A stretch of 64,000 bases of DNA from Blastocystis hominis (GCF_000151665.1 NW_013171829.1:177502-241501), one strand, 5' to 3'. Positions 1 to 14,965 are shown, counted from the first letter of the stretch. Notes: generated by a model not told the origin, from the sequence alone. Program-made: numbers and translations.

Positions 1-3000
1 ATACCATTTGTTAACACCATCATTATAGAATCGAATGATCGAGCGTTACAAGTACTACAAGCATAACGAATACAATCAGGCAAGCAAGTATTTTGACAAG
101 GAGACAGAAATGCATGATACAACGCAGCCACAATATTGCTTTCCCACAAATCCATCGATGATATGCCTGTTGCTACACGAATGATTTGAGACGAAGCCAC
201 CCACAAATCAATGCATGGCAGTTGCATATTACTTAGATTTCGAAGCATTGTGAAGATCGTGATCAATGAATGAACTCGGTTTGTTTCACTGAATGCGATT
301 GAAGAGCAATCAATCACAATACTTGCATTGTAACTTCGAATCTTTTCACTTCCAAGCTTCTTGAAAAACTTGCCATCTCCCGTTTTGCTAACCACATATT
401 TGATGTAGTTTGCCATATGAATCGAAGTTCCTGAAGTGGATGCAACAAAGGCTGTCGACTTATTGGGAACGAACAGAGACATGTTCATTGCCTCAAATAG
501 GTTTTCACCTTGAATCACTCCATTCAACGTTCTTAACACAGTACTATTACATCTTGATTTTGGATATGCATAAAGATTTTCCTCGTTCACATTAACTTTT
601 CTAGCTGAGACTACATTGGGAAGAGATATAATAGCCACCATAGACTTGTTCTCTGCAAATTTCTTATTCAAATCGTCCTGAAGATTTTGAGCATAGTGTA
701 ACTCAGAAGAAACGTTCATTACTCTGTTAGTTTCAAGTTTATGTAAACTAAAAAAGATCCTTATCCACCTCTGATTTGATGCATTGAAAAGATCATCGAT
801 ATTATCAACGAAAAACAAATTATCTGGAATATTTGCTCGTAATGAATTTTCAAGAAGAGATTGATTAGTTGCATTTAATGCTTCCTTATTCTTTCCCTTT
901 ATGCACAATAAAAATAAATGTGTATACGTTTTAAATACGTTCTTCACTTCATTTTCTTGAGACATCAGTTGTTCACTAAATCCATCACTCACAATCACGA
1001 TAGGATCGTTCTCGTCAAATTGATCTTTCACTGTCAATAGATCCAGAGGAGTCGAGGGCATTTTTACAACTTCTTCCATGTCAAATAAGAAGGAGATAAT
1101 TTCACGAATCGATCGATCTTTCATAGAAACATGCACACCTTTATATCTCCCACAGAACACATACAGATTGAATGAAATGCCAAGTTCCTTCATGATGGTA
1201 ATCAGTATGGATGTTATGATTGACCTCATTCTTAATTTTCCTTTTCTCAAGCTGCAATTTGTATCAATAATGATATTTATTGCTGAGAACAGCCTATAAC
1301 TCCTGTAGTTCGCTGCTTTCATTAACTCAATAATACTAACAGACTTACTGACAACAATATCGACAACGGTATCGTCAATACTGCAATCCGTTTTGTCCAG
1401 TAATAATTTAGATATGGAGTCTTTCTTACTGTTTGGTTCTACATATTTTTTAACTGTTCGACGTTTATATACCATCTGAAACATATCATTCATGCTCATA
1501 TTATTTATCACATCAATAAAAGCCTTGTAATTGACAGACTTATACTCTTCATTATTTCCAATCTGGTCTGAATGATTGTTTTTTCTGTTGCTTGGCTTCG
1601 CTGCAGTTGTCTTATTGAGTTTATTTTCATTGGCAAGAATCACTTGAGTCCGCTGATTTATCTTGCTTTTAGAAGCCTCGGTTATTGATCCATATATTAT
1701 TGTTGTAGGGTTCATACCACTTTCTAACAACGGCTCTGCATTATCAACTACAGTATTAACACTTATTTCTTCATGATATTCATCAACACATTTGGTTTCT
1801 TTATGATTGTAATTCTGTTTTGCTAATTTAAGCATTTTAGGATCTGAGATCCACTCCAATACTGATTGTTCATAGAATATTGTATTGAAAATGGACTCGA
1901 CCGCTTTTCTTATTGATGGAAGAATAATATCATTTACGCATCCATTCAAAATAGACATTATTTCTTCTCTTTCATTATCATTTGCAGATAAGATAACCAA
2001 CGAAATATCTGAAAGAGCAGATAAGTAAAGACTAAATGATTTACTTTTTAGATATGTTATTATAGTTTCAGGATTACTAGATGACATAGCATGAACGATA
2101 ATTCGATTTTTTGGTGTTACCTCTCTAGTAAACACTGATAATTCATTTTTATCCCAAATAAAAGATTTGCTATATTTTGTACTATTAGATGGTTCTGCTT
2201 TTGACGAATAAGATGCTATCTTGATTATAGGATTTGATACTACTTGTGTCGTAGTTCTTTCTGTACAGTAATAGTTGTTTGGTACCCCTTGGGCTATTAC
2301 TTGTACTGCTAAGGGTAGCAATGTGGGATTTATAACATATTCACTACTAACATAGTCATTTAATCTTTTTGAGTAGAAGCAATCTTCTGATGTAATAATC
2401 AAATTCGGCAATTCTTTTCTTTCATAGCATAAATAAAACTCTTCCATGACTAATTTTTCATTATCTGATAACCTGTAAACTGTTGCATTAATAGTTATTC
2501 TTTTGGCACCAGCATCATTTTCTTTCATTTGAAAAAGAATCCTATTTGAACTTTGGGATATATTGCAATTATATCCTGTTAAAACCAGTTTCACTTCACT
2601 ACTAGTTGATAAATAGGGGATAGAAATACTGTCACCATCTATTCCTGTGTAACTAACTGGAAGATAATATACTTTGTTATCTGGAAGACCAATAAATGCA
2701 TTTCTTCCATCATATGTCACAATAATCACATCATTTAAAGATGTATCAAAGGAGTAATCGAACCTCATATCAGTAGCCATAGGGAAGAAGTAGTAATCAA
2801 TTTGATTATATTCTTGTTTAATCTTCATATAAGTTTGTTTCTTGTTATTTTCTTCTAGTTGTGTGAGATAATAGTGTTTTTCTGATTGCTGAAAATCATC
2901 ACATAGCTTTCGGAAGTTCTCAACATCTTCAAATGACACTTCATCAATACTTTGAATCGAACCAATACTATTTCCAATTGCTAAATAATCATTTACAGTC

Positions 3001-6000
3001 CAGCATTTATTAACATTATCCAAAGTTAGTCTATTATATGGCAAAACATCTTTTGAACACTCCATAGAAGGGCAGTCAAAGTAGTAATGATACTTACAAA
3101 CATTTGTTGATTTTAGAAGGCTATATATTTCTTTATGATGCCAACTGTAGTATACTCTTATGGATACATTCCTGTTTAAACTATTACGATGATAATTATG
3201 ATATTGTAATAAACGATCTTGACCAATAGGTATTTCATATTTCAAATTATAATGATTTATCAATGTTACCATATATTTGAGTAAAATGATTTCAAGTTCT
3301 TCGGTGTGGTTATCGGAATAAAATAAGTTTTTGATATAGGTTATTATTCTATATCCCCTATCACTATTTAGTAATTGGATATTATTAGGACAATAAACCA
3401 TGCAGGTTTCAAAATTCTCGTCAGTAGAATAATAATCTGTGGCCGCTATTTCAATATCCCACTTAAATGGTGCGAATGGAAGAACAATATAAATACCAGC
3501 CAATGTGAAAATAGCGATTTCTCTTAGTATGTCTTCTGTTAGTTCTATTTTGTTGGAAGATAATGATATACCTAGTTCCTGCGGTGTATGGAGTGTGAAA
3601 GCCAAATGAAAATTATCCCAATCATTATCCTGACTATTAGAAATAAATATCATTTGATAGCAAAATGGTTGATATACATTTATAGTTTTAATTTCTAAAT
3701 TATCAATACTTTTCACCTTATTATTGAAGAAGTCCGAATTATGGAGAGAGAGATTATTAACTGCGTGCAAGAAACAGAAAATTCCAATTGTGTTTTCATT
3801 TCTCCTCTCATAGTCTTCGTCATATCCATTATTCATATTTTTCTCATAGGCCATTTCGGTATATTTTGCAATTAATTCTTGTCTCTTCTCTTCAACCAAT
3901 TTATACATCAAATGATATTTCGTTTCGCAAACGATCAGTTGGGTGTTTGATTCTTCCCATTCCTTCTTATAAATATCCAATCTTGCTTTACAATGTGTTT
4001 GAGCGCATGATATTACTTTTGATACAAGGTCATCAATGTCATGTACATCTCTTATTACATTTTTCAAGGCATTCTGTAAAATAGGTACGTCCATCATATC
4101 TAATATCACACTTCCCTGGATAGTTCGTTTACGAGGACATAAAATTGCTAATTTGTCATGAATTTTCATTGGACATTCAGGGGTCCACATTATTTCTAAT
4201 AGACCACTTGGAGAATTGCTAGGAAAGGCAAGTAAGTATTCCATATGTAGCAATTCTCTTAATATAATAGTTCCTGGTTCCACACAGGAAGGAAGATCAC
4301 ATTTCCACCAAACATCAACTTGAGATATTTCCAGATAACTGAACTTGTTTAATTTATGACAGTTGTCAATAGCATCCAATATCAATGGAGTTTGTAACAC
4401 AATAACAGTAAGAGGTATATTAAAATAAAGTCTTTTGACTAAAGACATTTTAAGTTGAGAGCATATATCTGCCCTACATATATTTTGATTTCTGGCACTA
4501 AACCAATATGTTCTATACCAATCTCTCTCAAACAACATTTCTATGGCTGCTTCAAAATCTCCTTGAGTCACTTCAACAGGAGTTATGAATGGATATTCGC
4601 TGTAATCCTCTAACAATTTATTCCAATCCAAGTTTTCCATTTCCTTTTTCAGCAAAACATTCAGCATGATCAATAAGTGGGGAAGGAGAATTGATGAACT
4701 ACTGAATTCTTTTAGAATATCAGCCACATTCAATTCCAATCGATTCAATACATCTGCATATTCACTCAATATGAATGGATAGTTCTTAAATGTTTTCAGT
4801 TTATAAATCAAATGAGATGTTTTTACAATGAATTGATTTGCTGTTGATTTATATTCATACTTGGTATACTTTGACTCACTGACATTGAAATTCAAAGACT
4901 TGTATGTTTTGCTATCAATCATCTTGTCCTCAAATGCCTGTTCCAAGTAATTCTTTAATTCTTGATTCTTACTACAATTGTATTCTGCTTCTGTAAATCT
5001 GAACTTCATTCCTTGTTCATCATCATCATCATCCTTGCCACAATTTATAACACACATTTTAGCAGCAGATTCGATTGTTTCAAGAGTGCTGATTATTTCC
5101 TTCACACAATTTGATTCTTTTATTTCAGATGGGAAGCACTCAATGGATCGATTCACTGACTGAATTGAATTCTGAAGATTCATACAGTCGGTATACTTTG
5201 CCTTATTTCTATAATAATTGTCTTTCTTAAGTACGTCCAAATAGATTTCTCGAATATTGATGATTGCCTTCATCATTGGTTCTGCCATGACTCTCCATTC
5301 ACTGTTATCCATAATCGCAAATACTTCAAGTGCCAAATCAATTAATACAGTTTCCTTCATATAATCACATAATTCATTTCTTCTATCACAAATAAACAGC
5401 AATTCCAAATATATATATTGTTCGGTTGTAGGAATGTCAAATAGCTGTTTGATTGTGATTCCTTGGTCAAACATGCAATCTGACATTTTGTACTTGCTTT
5501 TCATTTTCGGATCAATCGATGAAATCAAATACCAACGACGAAGAACACCTGCATTTTCTCCTCTTTGCCTCTTCATCATACAATTCTGATGATTATCCAT
5601 TTCGAGTACTTTGATTGCACAATCCATTACATAGTAAATGAAATGGTTTTCAAAACACTTTATGCAGCTTTGTAGTAGTTCAATAGTGTCGTCGATCACA
5701 AATCCACTCTTTGTGCTTGTGCAAATCTTCTCCATTATAGCAATCATTCGATCCATCATCTCTTTTTCATTGAGTTTCTTGTAGTTATCTAAATAATCCA
5801 TTAGATCTGAATCGATTGAGTGAGATACTTCAATCTTCGAAACCAAAGCATTTTTCTTCGGTGTATATCCAAATTCAAACAAGAATGCATCTCTTTCTTT
5901 ACTGTTTATCACTCGAATACATCGTCGGAATGTCTCCGATTCTTCAATTCCAAAATTACAAGGATCGTGTTTTGATCCATTGATTTGACAGATTTCTTGA

Positions 6001-9000
6001 ACATTTGCTTGAGTCGATATTGGATCACAATACACAATCACACAACGACTCAAGAATGGTCCAGTGAAGTGTTTCAATGTATTATCCGATATTGTAAAGA
6101 AGATTCGGAATGCTTCGTGAATCCTTCTCTCTCCCCTTTTCGGTCGCATTGAATACGTTATTTCTTCATTTCCTGCTAATACCTTCAATGTTGGATTTTC
6201 TTCACACAGAGAATTCAGCGATTCCATCACATCATTGTTTGCCAAATGAATATCTTCGATCACGATCCAATCCCCACTCTCCATTGCTTTCAACAGCGGA
6301 CCTTCTCGGAATTTGATACATTCATTCCCATTTTCATCAATTCCAAGAGTACTTCGACCAATGAACACATCTGGAGAGCTTTCGTGATTCAAAAACACCG
6401 AAGTGCATCGTTTATCCCACATCAATGCCAGATTCGAAATACAATACGATTTGCCAGAGGGAGAAGAACCATAAACCAAAATGGCTCGTTTGGATTGTAA
6501 AGCAAGACTCAACTTGAATATCGTCACTTTCTCTGTTGAAGTGAAACAATACTCTTTGAAAGATCCTGAATACATTTGTTGTGTTTCAATGTCCCAATAG
6601 CCACGAACTATGCATTGATCGTCTTGTTTGATAATATCAACTTTCAATGTGTCTTCCAGCTTCAATATCTTTTCGATTTCTTTTCTCTCCGATTCTTCAT
6701 AACGACAAGCAAACACCAACCATAGAGCAGTTTCCAATGATAGGTTATTTCCATTGTTCACAATCTGATCCACTTTCAATACATCTCGAAGTGAGAATGG
6801 AATCGATGTCTTTTGATAGGAGTTGTAGGAATATTCAAACAAATCAAGAATCTGATTCTCTGTTGATTCATCTTCCGATTTCATTACATTACTCAAGATT
6901 TGACGAGCTGTGAGGAACAATTCATTCAGTGTGTATTTCAAATCACGATGATAAATACAATACTTGTAGAATTGACGAGGCAATGTGCTGCGATTTGCTG
7001 ACATGGATGCTGGATTCATACAGCAAATGATCAGCATGTTCGGTGGAATATTGATCAAATCGCCTCCTGGAACTTGGAATGGATCGTGATTCACATAACA
7101 ACGAATCAGAGTGAGTAATACTTCAAGCACATCTGATGGAGCCAAATTCACTTCATCTAATAACAATGCGATTCGTTGATCTGGATGATCTCCTCTTCTC
7201 AATAGTTCCGTAATACTTCCATCTCTGAATTGTAATGATCCATTCACAATCGTGTAACATCCAAACAAACTATCAATCGTTATGGTATTCGAAAAATTGA
7301 TTCGCTTATACACAAGATTCTCCTTTACGAAATAATTCTCAGCAGAAACAGTTTTGCCTACTCCAGGATCTCCTTCTAGAATCAGAGGAAGATGACTTCG
7401 ATCTGCCAATACAATGGATGCCAATAGCTGAATTGTGGTCTTTGTAGGAAGTAATGGATGCTTAGATTGAAGACTGGATTCTATATCATCAATTACATCA
7501 TTTGTAAATAGGAATGATAGAGTTTGCTTCAAATCCTCTATCATTGCATCATCCTTGTTGCTTGATTGAAGGAATTCACTCACTTCCTTCAAATCCTCAT
7601 TCATCATTCCCATTTGAATCAGATTCTCTCGAGAAGCCAAATCAGATAGAAGGAATCGAAGATAGAATGGAATCACTTTCTCAGCATTCACAAATTCATT
7701 CTTCAGCATATCTGACTTTCGTAGAATGTGTAAAGGATAGTCATCTCGATTTTCAAACTCATATTTCGCCCTTTCTAATCCAGAATAGGGTTGACAAAAC
7801 ACTTGAATGAATTGGTCTTTCTTTGCAACTCTTCCATAATCTGGATCTTCGCATGTTACAATCGCATTCACAGATTTACCAAGAATCTCTGGTTGAATTT
7901 GGGAATAATCCTCAAATAGACTAAACTCTTGTGAATCCAAACTAAACAGCAATGAATATAATCGAGGAAGCAATCGATCATTCAATAGATTGATACTGTT
8001 CAACACGATCGAATTGTTGCTCATTATCGAACGGAGAATCGGACCAGGACGCATCATGAGCAATGATTCATAATCTGCCATGCCATACAATAACCTCTTC
8101 AAGTATTCTCGATATGCCTCCATTGGAGTTCCCTCAACATTTTGGATCGATGTTTGTCTCAGAATGTATTGAATGTCTTCTTTACGACAAACAGAAATCT
8201 CACCAAATGTGTGAGACATTTCCATTGAACGAGACATTTCCATATGAGCAGCATTGGGAAACAGCAAATGAGTGACTTCAGAAGCAATATCTGAATCACC
8301 AACCAATAACACAGGAAGGTGAGTTTGCTTGAAATTGGAAATAGAAAGAGTAAATAATGCAGTTAATACAGAAGAATCCAAATCCTTGAGTTTTGAATAC
8401 TCGATTGGAACTGATAATTCGAGAGGACCACGTTGAAGCAATGACCTAGATTCATTCGTTGGGGATTTTCTTGCTGTTACTGTTGGAGTTGACAAAACCA
8501 CACTTGCCATTTCCAATTCTTGTTTCATTTCCGTATTAGCTGTCTTTTTCCATTTTTCTATCACTCTCTCAAGTAGTTCTTTGCGATCCATTCGATTTGC
8601 AAACAATGCTGCTACAATCCAAATTGGATGAGAAGTATTGAAACAAATCTTATCCAGAGTGAATACTTCATTCAATGGAATCTCATTACTATCAATATGA
8701 TCACATAATCGTTTGCAGATTTCACTATTCATCAACTCTTTCGCTTCAGTACTCTGGATTGGACTCATTTCACAAATATCAAAATAAGCAGGAAGAGAAG
8801 GCAACGAATTCACTCGACGTGTTGTGAATACGAACAAAGCTCGGAATGAAGGATGAATTGAATGATTGATAGAAGCTGGATAAGTGAACTCATCAGTGAA
8901 AGGATCACAAACAGTATCAAGCATTTCCAGTAATTCTGCTGACATGTTTTCAGCATTTTCGAATATCACTAATTCTCCATTTTCTACAGCTTGAATCAAT

Positions 9001-12000
9001 CTTCCAGCTCGGAAATCGCCATTAACATCCATACTTCCCATCAGAGTGGAAAACTCGGTTTCTCCAGATACACTGAACACTTGATAGCTTCTGATATAGA
9101 GCTTATTGATGATTTCGCGAATTGCATAGGACTTTCCACTGCCTCTAGGTCCACACAATGCCACAGCCTTGTTCTTGCAAATACAATAGAACAATCTTGA
9201 AGCTTCAGTCCAATGACTTCGAAGAGATTGCAGTTCAGGAATTGGCTGTTGTCTAGCGAGCAGTTCAATCAGAGATTCATCCAGTTCGTATTCACACACT
9301 TCTCTTGCAAAGCAGGCCATTCGATGGAGTTCTTGCTGCTTGAACCAGTCGATTGTTTGAGAATAATCATGAATCAAATCATCAATTTCATCATCCTCTT
9401 CAATAATCCTAAGCTTAGGATAGATTTCAAATCGCTTTGCATCTTCATGACTCACAAATACTTCCAAAAATCGATTTCTCAAAGCAGGAGAAAATGCCAG
9501 CAAACCTTTCTCAGACGTTGTTGCGATTACACGGAATTCGGGACTCATTTCGAATTCCGGTCTTTCTCGACGTTCATCAAATCGAACTACATGATGATGG
9601 CCATCTGCAGGTGATAATTCCAACACAGAGTTCAATCGCTCGATCACATTCGATTTCATCAAATGCATCGATTGAAGAACACAAATACCTCCATCTTCAA
9701 TTGCTGTAAGCAATGGAGAAGGACAGAAACGAGGAACTGGCTTGCCTTCATTATCATCTTTCTCGAGTGAATAGCTTCCAATCACACTTTCTGTTGAAGA
9801 AGTCGAACTGCAATGAATCACTTCACAGGATGTTCCTTCATTCTGCATTATCTCCATTATTGCTCGGCAATACTTTCGAGATACATATTCTGTTTCTCCA
9901 ATCAATAGAACATGACATCCAGATTCCAATCCTAGTCGAACTCGATCATACACATCCTTCCAGCATTCCTTGTCTAATGCAGCTTTGCTGAAAGTAATAT
10001 CCGCTTTGAATACTGGATTTGTTTTCAAATCTTCATTATATGCGATTTGTAAAGCTCGATCCAATGCTTCGCTTTCATTTATCTTGCTATCCATCAGTGT
10101 TTCCATCATCCATTTTGTTCGACTACAATCTCGAAGTGTGTAATCCTTCCCTTTATCAATCTCTCCAGACACATTCTTTCGATTATCAGCTCGATCATGA
10201 ATCTCACACACTCTTCTTCCAATATCTGCATTTCCTCCAAACATTGCCGTTATGATGTCCAATCTTTCCTTTCTGTCAATCATTGGGAAGTATTTCTGTT
10301 TCGTTGAATCGTGAGTGATAAAACGGAAACAATCGCGAATTGCAGAAGACAGATTGCTTCGTTTGTATGAACTTCCAGCAGGATTCTGAGTGGCAATAAT
10401 GCGGAAATCTCGATGCATTACACGTTCTTCACTTCCATCCTTGCCTTCATGGAGAATCTTCTTGCCAAACAAATACGATAACACACTCTGAACCACAGAA
10501 GGAGGAGCCAGAGACATTTCATCCATCAATAGCAGTTTGCCATGAATGAATGCATCCGTGAAAGCTCCGTCCTGGAATTTGATCTTCTCTGTATCATCGT
10601 TCGTAATCACCATATCTCCCAGCAATTCCTCAGTTGTGGACGAAGGACTGAAGTTGTATCTCACAAAGGGAACGAGAGAACGTCGACAGTATTGCTCCAC
10701 TGTGAATGTTTTGCCTGACGAGGTCACTCCCTCAATCACCACTGGAATGTTGTATTGAATCACATCTTCCACGATTTGATTTCGAATTTTGGTTTGATTG
10801 GTTTCTCTGATAAAGGGAGGATCTTCTTTCATTGTTTCCACATATCGATAGGCTTTCGATTCGATATACTCCCATTCGTCTCTGTCAGAACGTATTGCCT
10901 TAATCAGTCGAACATATTCCTCTGTGGAATGGAAAATGAGCACATTGGATCTGCATAATACAGTGATAACCTTATTCTCATCAAGAGGAGACAAAATGCC
11001 AATCGTAGCATTCTTCACTCCAGAAATGCAGTGGAAATAGATTGTTTCAGGAATGATATTATGAGTTTGAGCTTCATTATGATTGATAAGTGGAAGAATG
11101 AATGTTGTTTCTTCTTTCTGCAAGTGAGGTCTTCCACTGAAACTAATCGTATCTCCCATATGAACATAATCGCATCCATCAGTCAAAGCAGATTGAAGGG
11201 AGTAAAAACTCCTAGCATTAGGTTGGTCATAATTCACTTTCAAGGAATCGAAAATCTCAGAAACACATTGATTTGTTCCTTCTTCACTGACCAAAATTGA
11301 TTCATCATTTCCATAACTTCGCTGATTATTCTCAACTATTTCAAAGTCGTGACTACTAAAATCACATAATTCTATGTGAAATATATATATATTACTATTT
11401 ACCTAGAGATACTTTATTCGTTTTTTTCAAAGGTGTTCTTGTTGAATTGTTCTTTCTCTTTAATTCGACATGATGACATATGTGAAATCTGATTTTTCTG
11501 TTATAATAATGTTGTAATCCTTTTAAATAATTATCACTACTTATTTTAGTTAGAATTGCTTGATTTTCTGGTTTATCTATGCTTTATCATCAATATCCTT
11601 TATTACTTAGTTCCAATCGAAACTCCTTAATACAAGCCACTGAGTTCCTAAAGATATAAGTCGTAATTTCATAAAATTCTTTGGCAGGCATGTTTTGAAC
11701 TATAGAATATTGGCTAGTACTATGGAAATACATGGAAAACGAACGCTGACAAATGTGATATTTGATTTTTCAATGTTGTATGTCATCTCAATTTCCACGT
11801 TATTCACAGTATCTATTATTTGTCAGTAATAATGGTCAATACCTGATATACCCATAACTTCAATGGAACCGCACTTTTCTTCGGAAAAAAAAGACTTGAT
11901 TTGTTGTACATTCATTATTGGCATTTTCCCTTTGTGGTATTATATAATAAAAAAAACTTACATGTTCCATGAAACAATATTGGAGAGGTAATCCTAGTAG

Positions 12001-13823
12001 CAAAAAGTTCGGGTGATAATGGTTGTAAAGATCCCATAGATACAAATTCCAAAGAATTTATTAGCATCATCCTAATCTACATTTTTAGAATAACACTATA
12101 TACAATACCGGAAATACGAATGCATAATCTGTTTTCTCAGTTGACTTTGCTAATTCTAATGGAGTTGTTAATTTTCCTTTAGAATTTAATACTTTCCACA
12201 TATAACGATCACTAGACGGTAAATTATTCTACAAATAACAATTTGATAAAAATGAAACATCAATAAAAGTAGCTATTATATGCGCTCTGGATTCTACAGT
12301 ACCATCCCTTATTTTACATTTAAATTGATGTTTACATTTGAATGAACAGTAAATTACTTTAAGCCATTTTTCACAAGACTTTGTGGTAACGTGTATGTCA
12401 CATGAATGACTCAAGTGTGGAACTGATTGAAGGCCACCTATGCCATGTTTTTTTTCTTCTGAACAGTCACTAGTTTCTTTAATGATATTGCTTGTATCAG
12501 AACATGTACCACACATGTTCTTTGCCATACCATTCTGAGAAACCATTTGTGGATTAATGGTTACCTTTCGATTTGCATATTCTTTATCCTCATTTCTTTT
12601 GCTCGTTAAGTCATCTATATTATTACCACGAATAAGTGAATTAATAGGAATCGATGATTGCTTATCTGAGTCGTTGTGTGATGAGTAATAATGTTCTGAT
12701 GATTCTATTGCACTGTATTTTGATTTCTCTCTTACTATATGTTAGGGATGTTACAAATACCATACTTTCAATCTTCATCGTGTTACCAATTCCAAGTGAT
12801 GAAACTGGAGTAAACACATTGAGCTGATCTTTGGTATTTACATTCACAACACATATAGTGCTCAAAGTCTTGCGTACCAATCTTTGACCATAAGTGTCCT
12901 ACATACAATTAAAAATGTCGATAACAATTACCTTCCAATACAATGATAAGTAATCATATACTGTTTTCCCTGGATACCATTTATACTTTGTTTTCTTTTC
13001 TCTAATGTGATCAAAAATAATGAGTGATTTTTCTTCTGTCTTAGCATTATGTACTACTAATTACTTTCCCTCTTTATTCCTACCATAGAGTTTGCTTCTG
13101 TTTTTCACTCCCTGCGAAACTAATGTTTTATTTAGCTCCAGGATATCTCCTGTTTCTGTACATAGTTGAACCTCATTAATATTATGGTCTAAATACTGAA
13201 TGATTTCAAATGTTTTAGTATCTATCAAAAATTCAAGGTTTGTGGTGACAGATAAAGTGTTTTTTGTTTTATCTGTAATGGATACTCCTATTATTACATC
13301 TTCGGAGCGTAGATGTACTACAGTAATATACAAACATATAAATACGTGTAACATCTGTCGATTTATATATATTGTTCCTCAATACAATAGAACTTCCTTT
13401 TCTAGTTAAAAAATACTCATCTGCACAATCTGCAGAAACGCAGTGCAGAACATTCGCAATAGATATAGGTGATCCGAAACTTATGTCTTTTTCTAATTCG
13501 TCAAAAACATTGTAAACACGAATATGATAGTTGGATACTTTTTTACAATCTATCTCCTTCTCTATTATGCTGTATTCTTGAATAGTTTTCGATTCCTCTA
13601 ATGCCAATCCGTTATAGAATAAGGAATAATGTGCGCACTCCGTCAGTGAGGGAGCATGACCAAGAATATTCATTACTACATCTTTTTTGAGTTCCTCAAT
13701 ATGACTATCCTCATTTCCATTAATGTAATATTTCTTATCATTATAACTGACAATTACATATGAAGACATTGCTGGCGATTCTTCTTCATCAGACATCATG
13801 TCGGAATCTATGTATTGTTTCAT
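1..13823 (-). CDS. Giant UBL/six-AAA+/vWA midasin-like ATPase (partial, runs off left edge)
   Basis: About 11.4 kb (1 to ~11.4 kb) is a single open frame. Spliced upstream exons can be followed in phase to an ATG at 13823. Six AAA modules occur in order. Walker A sites: ~10.7 kb (GVTSSGKT), ~9.9 kb (degenerate GETEYVSR), ~9.15 kb (GPRGSGKS), ~8.3 kb (degenerate GDSDIASE), ~7.36 kb (GDPGVGKT) and ~6.45 kb (GSSPSGKS). Walker B of modules 1 and 5 reads LLLMDEMSLAPPSV and LLLDEVNLAPSDV, with ATQNP at sensor 1, as in midasin/dynein-related AAA proteins. Two vWA-like segments follow: near 1.28 kb (IIIDTNCSLR, then VIVSDG) and near 0.31 kb (IVIDCSSIAFSE). Upstream introns are 28 bp (13318-13345), 25 bp (13040-13064), 33 bp (12899-12931), about 30-32 bp near 12.1 and 11.8 kb, and 31 bp (~11.37-11.40 kb). 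The 13.8-12.7 kb exons encode UBL-like segments (YNGLALEESKTIQEYSI). Canonical midasin strips assembly factors from pre-60S ribosomes; whether this is midasin or a paralogue is not settled. The C terminus lies outside the window. Confidence 0.8.
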
Positions 13824-13827
13824 ACTA

Positions 13828-14378
13828 TCAATATCTACTACTCAGAGCAGGAATATGTTCATTTCTTCGGATTCTATGTTCTACAGAATATGTAATGAAT
13901 ATTAATACATACTGATACTGCTTGCTCTCACAATTTCAATAATATCATTTATCCCGTCGAATGGAATAAAGTTCTCAAAAGGTATTTTTTGGCCATCAAT
14001 ACTCAAAATATATTTTTTGTGATCCTTTTTTGGTATTCCATACTCACTGAATAATGATTTGGCCAAAAGTAGAAATTTTCTGTTAGATGGGAAAGTCACT
14101 TCTTTTGTCTTTTTCCCCATTTTTGTATGAAATATACACTTCTGACTCAAATGAATGAAATTGTTTTTAATACGCTCAAAAGATATTGGGCGAGTAATAT
14201 CCAACTGGTTATTCCCACCCCAAAATTCTAGATGGTCAAAAGCGATCCCAAAATCATTCTATGTGTTGAAGCATGATTCCAAACTTACAGTTATGTCATC
14301 TTTCAAATCAAGCAGAGTTGTGTTATCGTTAATACCATACAAACTGTATTGTATTCCGTTCGATATTTTAATCTCCAT
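13828..14378 (-). CDS. Tandem ubiquitin-like domain protein (or 5' exons of the giant gene)
   Basis: The ATG at 14378 opens with MEIKISNGIQYSLYG. A 30-bp intron (GTAAG...CATAG) joins it in phase to NDFGIAFDHLEFWGGNN. The product follows the ubiquitin pattern: beta hairpin, acidic helix, then L-x-F-x-G. A second beta-grasp-like segment follows (KKTKEVTFPSN through KKYILSIDGQKIPFENF to INDIIEIVRA). A 32-bp intron (GTATGTATT...CTGTAG) then leads to a short tail with a stop at 13828, only a few bases before the next ATG at 13823. Either this is a separate ~165-residue UBL protein or the junction at 13.83-13.9 kb uses a splice I could not resolve and these are the first exons of the neighbouring giant gene. 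Domain assignment rests on pattern, not on a profile search. Confidence 0.55.
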
Positions 14379-14965
14379 AATTAAATTTTGAAAAAAGAGG
14401 TATCACATGACTCACATGATAATCCTTTGAATATGTACCATTTTTCATATATCATATGCTAAAGTATATTAGTAGTAGTAAATAGTCAATACCCCTGAAT
14501 AACTGGAAACAACATAAGGAGAATACTGCAATAACTATTGTTTTTCATTTTTACAGCAACCAGGAAGAATAATTATTATGCTATATTCACATGATACTTC
14601 AAAAATATCATTTCTATTCTAGATGTCGAAATAGTCTACAAAGCATCTTCTACACATTGTCTATGAACTAATTCTTTGAATAAAAGGGTATTCTTATTTC
14701 TGGGAACGATCTATTTCTATTATGTAAGATGAAAATGTGCGTGTTTCCATTGCTGATTAACACATGACTCATATATTACAAAAGATCAATAATTCAATTC
14801 AAATATCAGGTGAATAAAGAGTATTTATTATCAAGTGTAAAATAACAAAATAATGAATCCACAAATACAACTCGCTGAAAGGTCGCACTGGGCATATAAT
14901 TATCAATAAGCAACTAACCACTCGCAACATCATCAAACACCTAAGTTATACTGTACATTTTTCAA
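14379..14965. other. Intergenic, AT-rich
   Basis: No supported gene. It separates the start of the UBL gene from the 3' end of RAD51, both on the minus strand. I see only low-complexity AT-rich sequence. Confidence 0.6.

Noticed and set aside
1078-9991. Many plus-strand reading frames of 60-130 residues across 0.4-11.3 kb
   Set aside because: All are antisense shadows of the continuous minus-strand AAA/vWA frame.
1-11400. Giant AAA gene as axonemal/cytoplasmic dynein heavy chain or RNF213
   Set aside because: No dynein stalk or microtubule-binding region between modules, and the terminal vWA segments and LDEVNLAPSDV-type Walker B are midasin-like. No RING finger is visible in the window.
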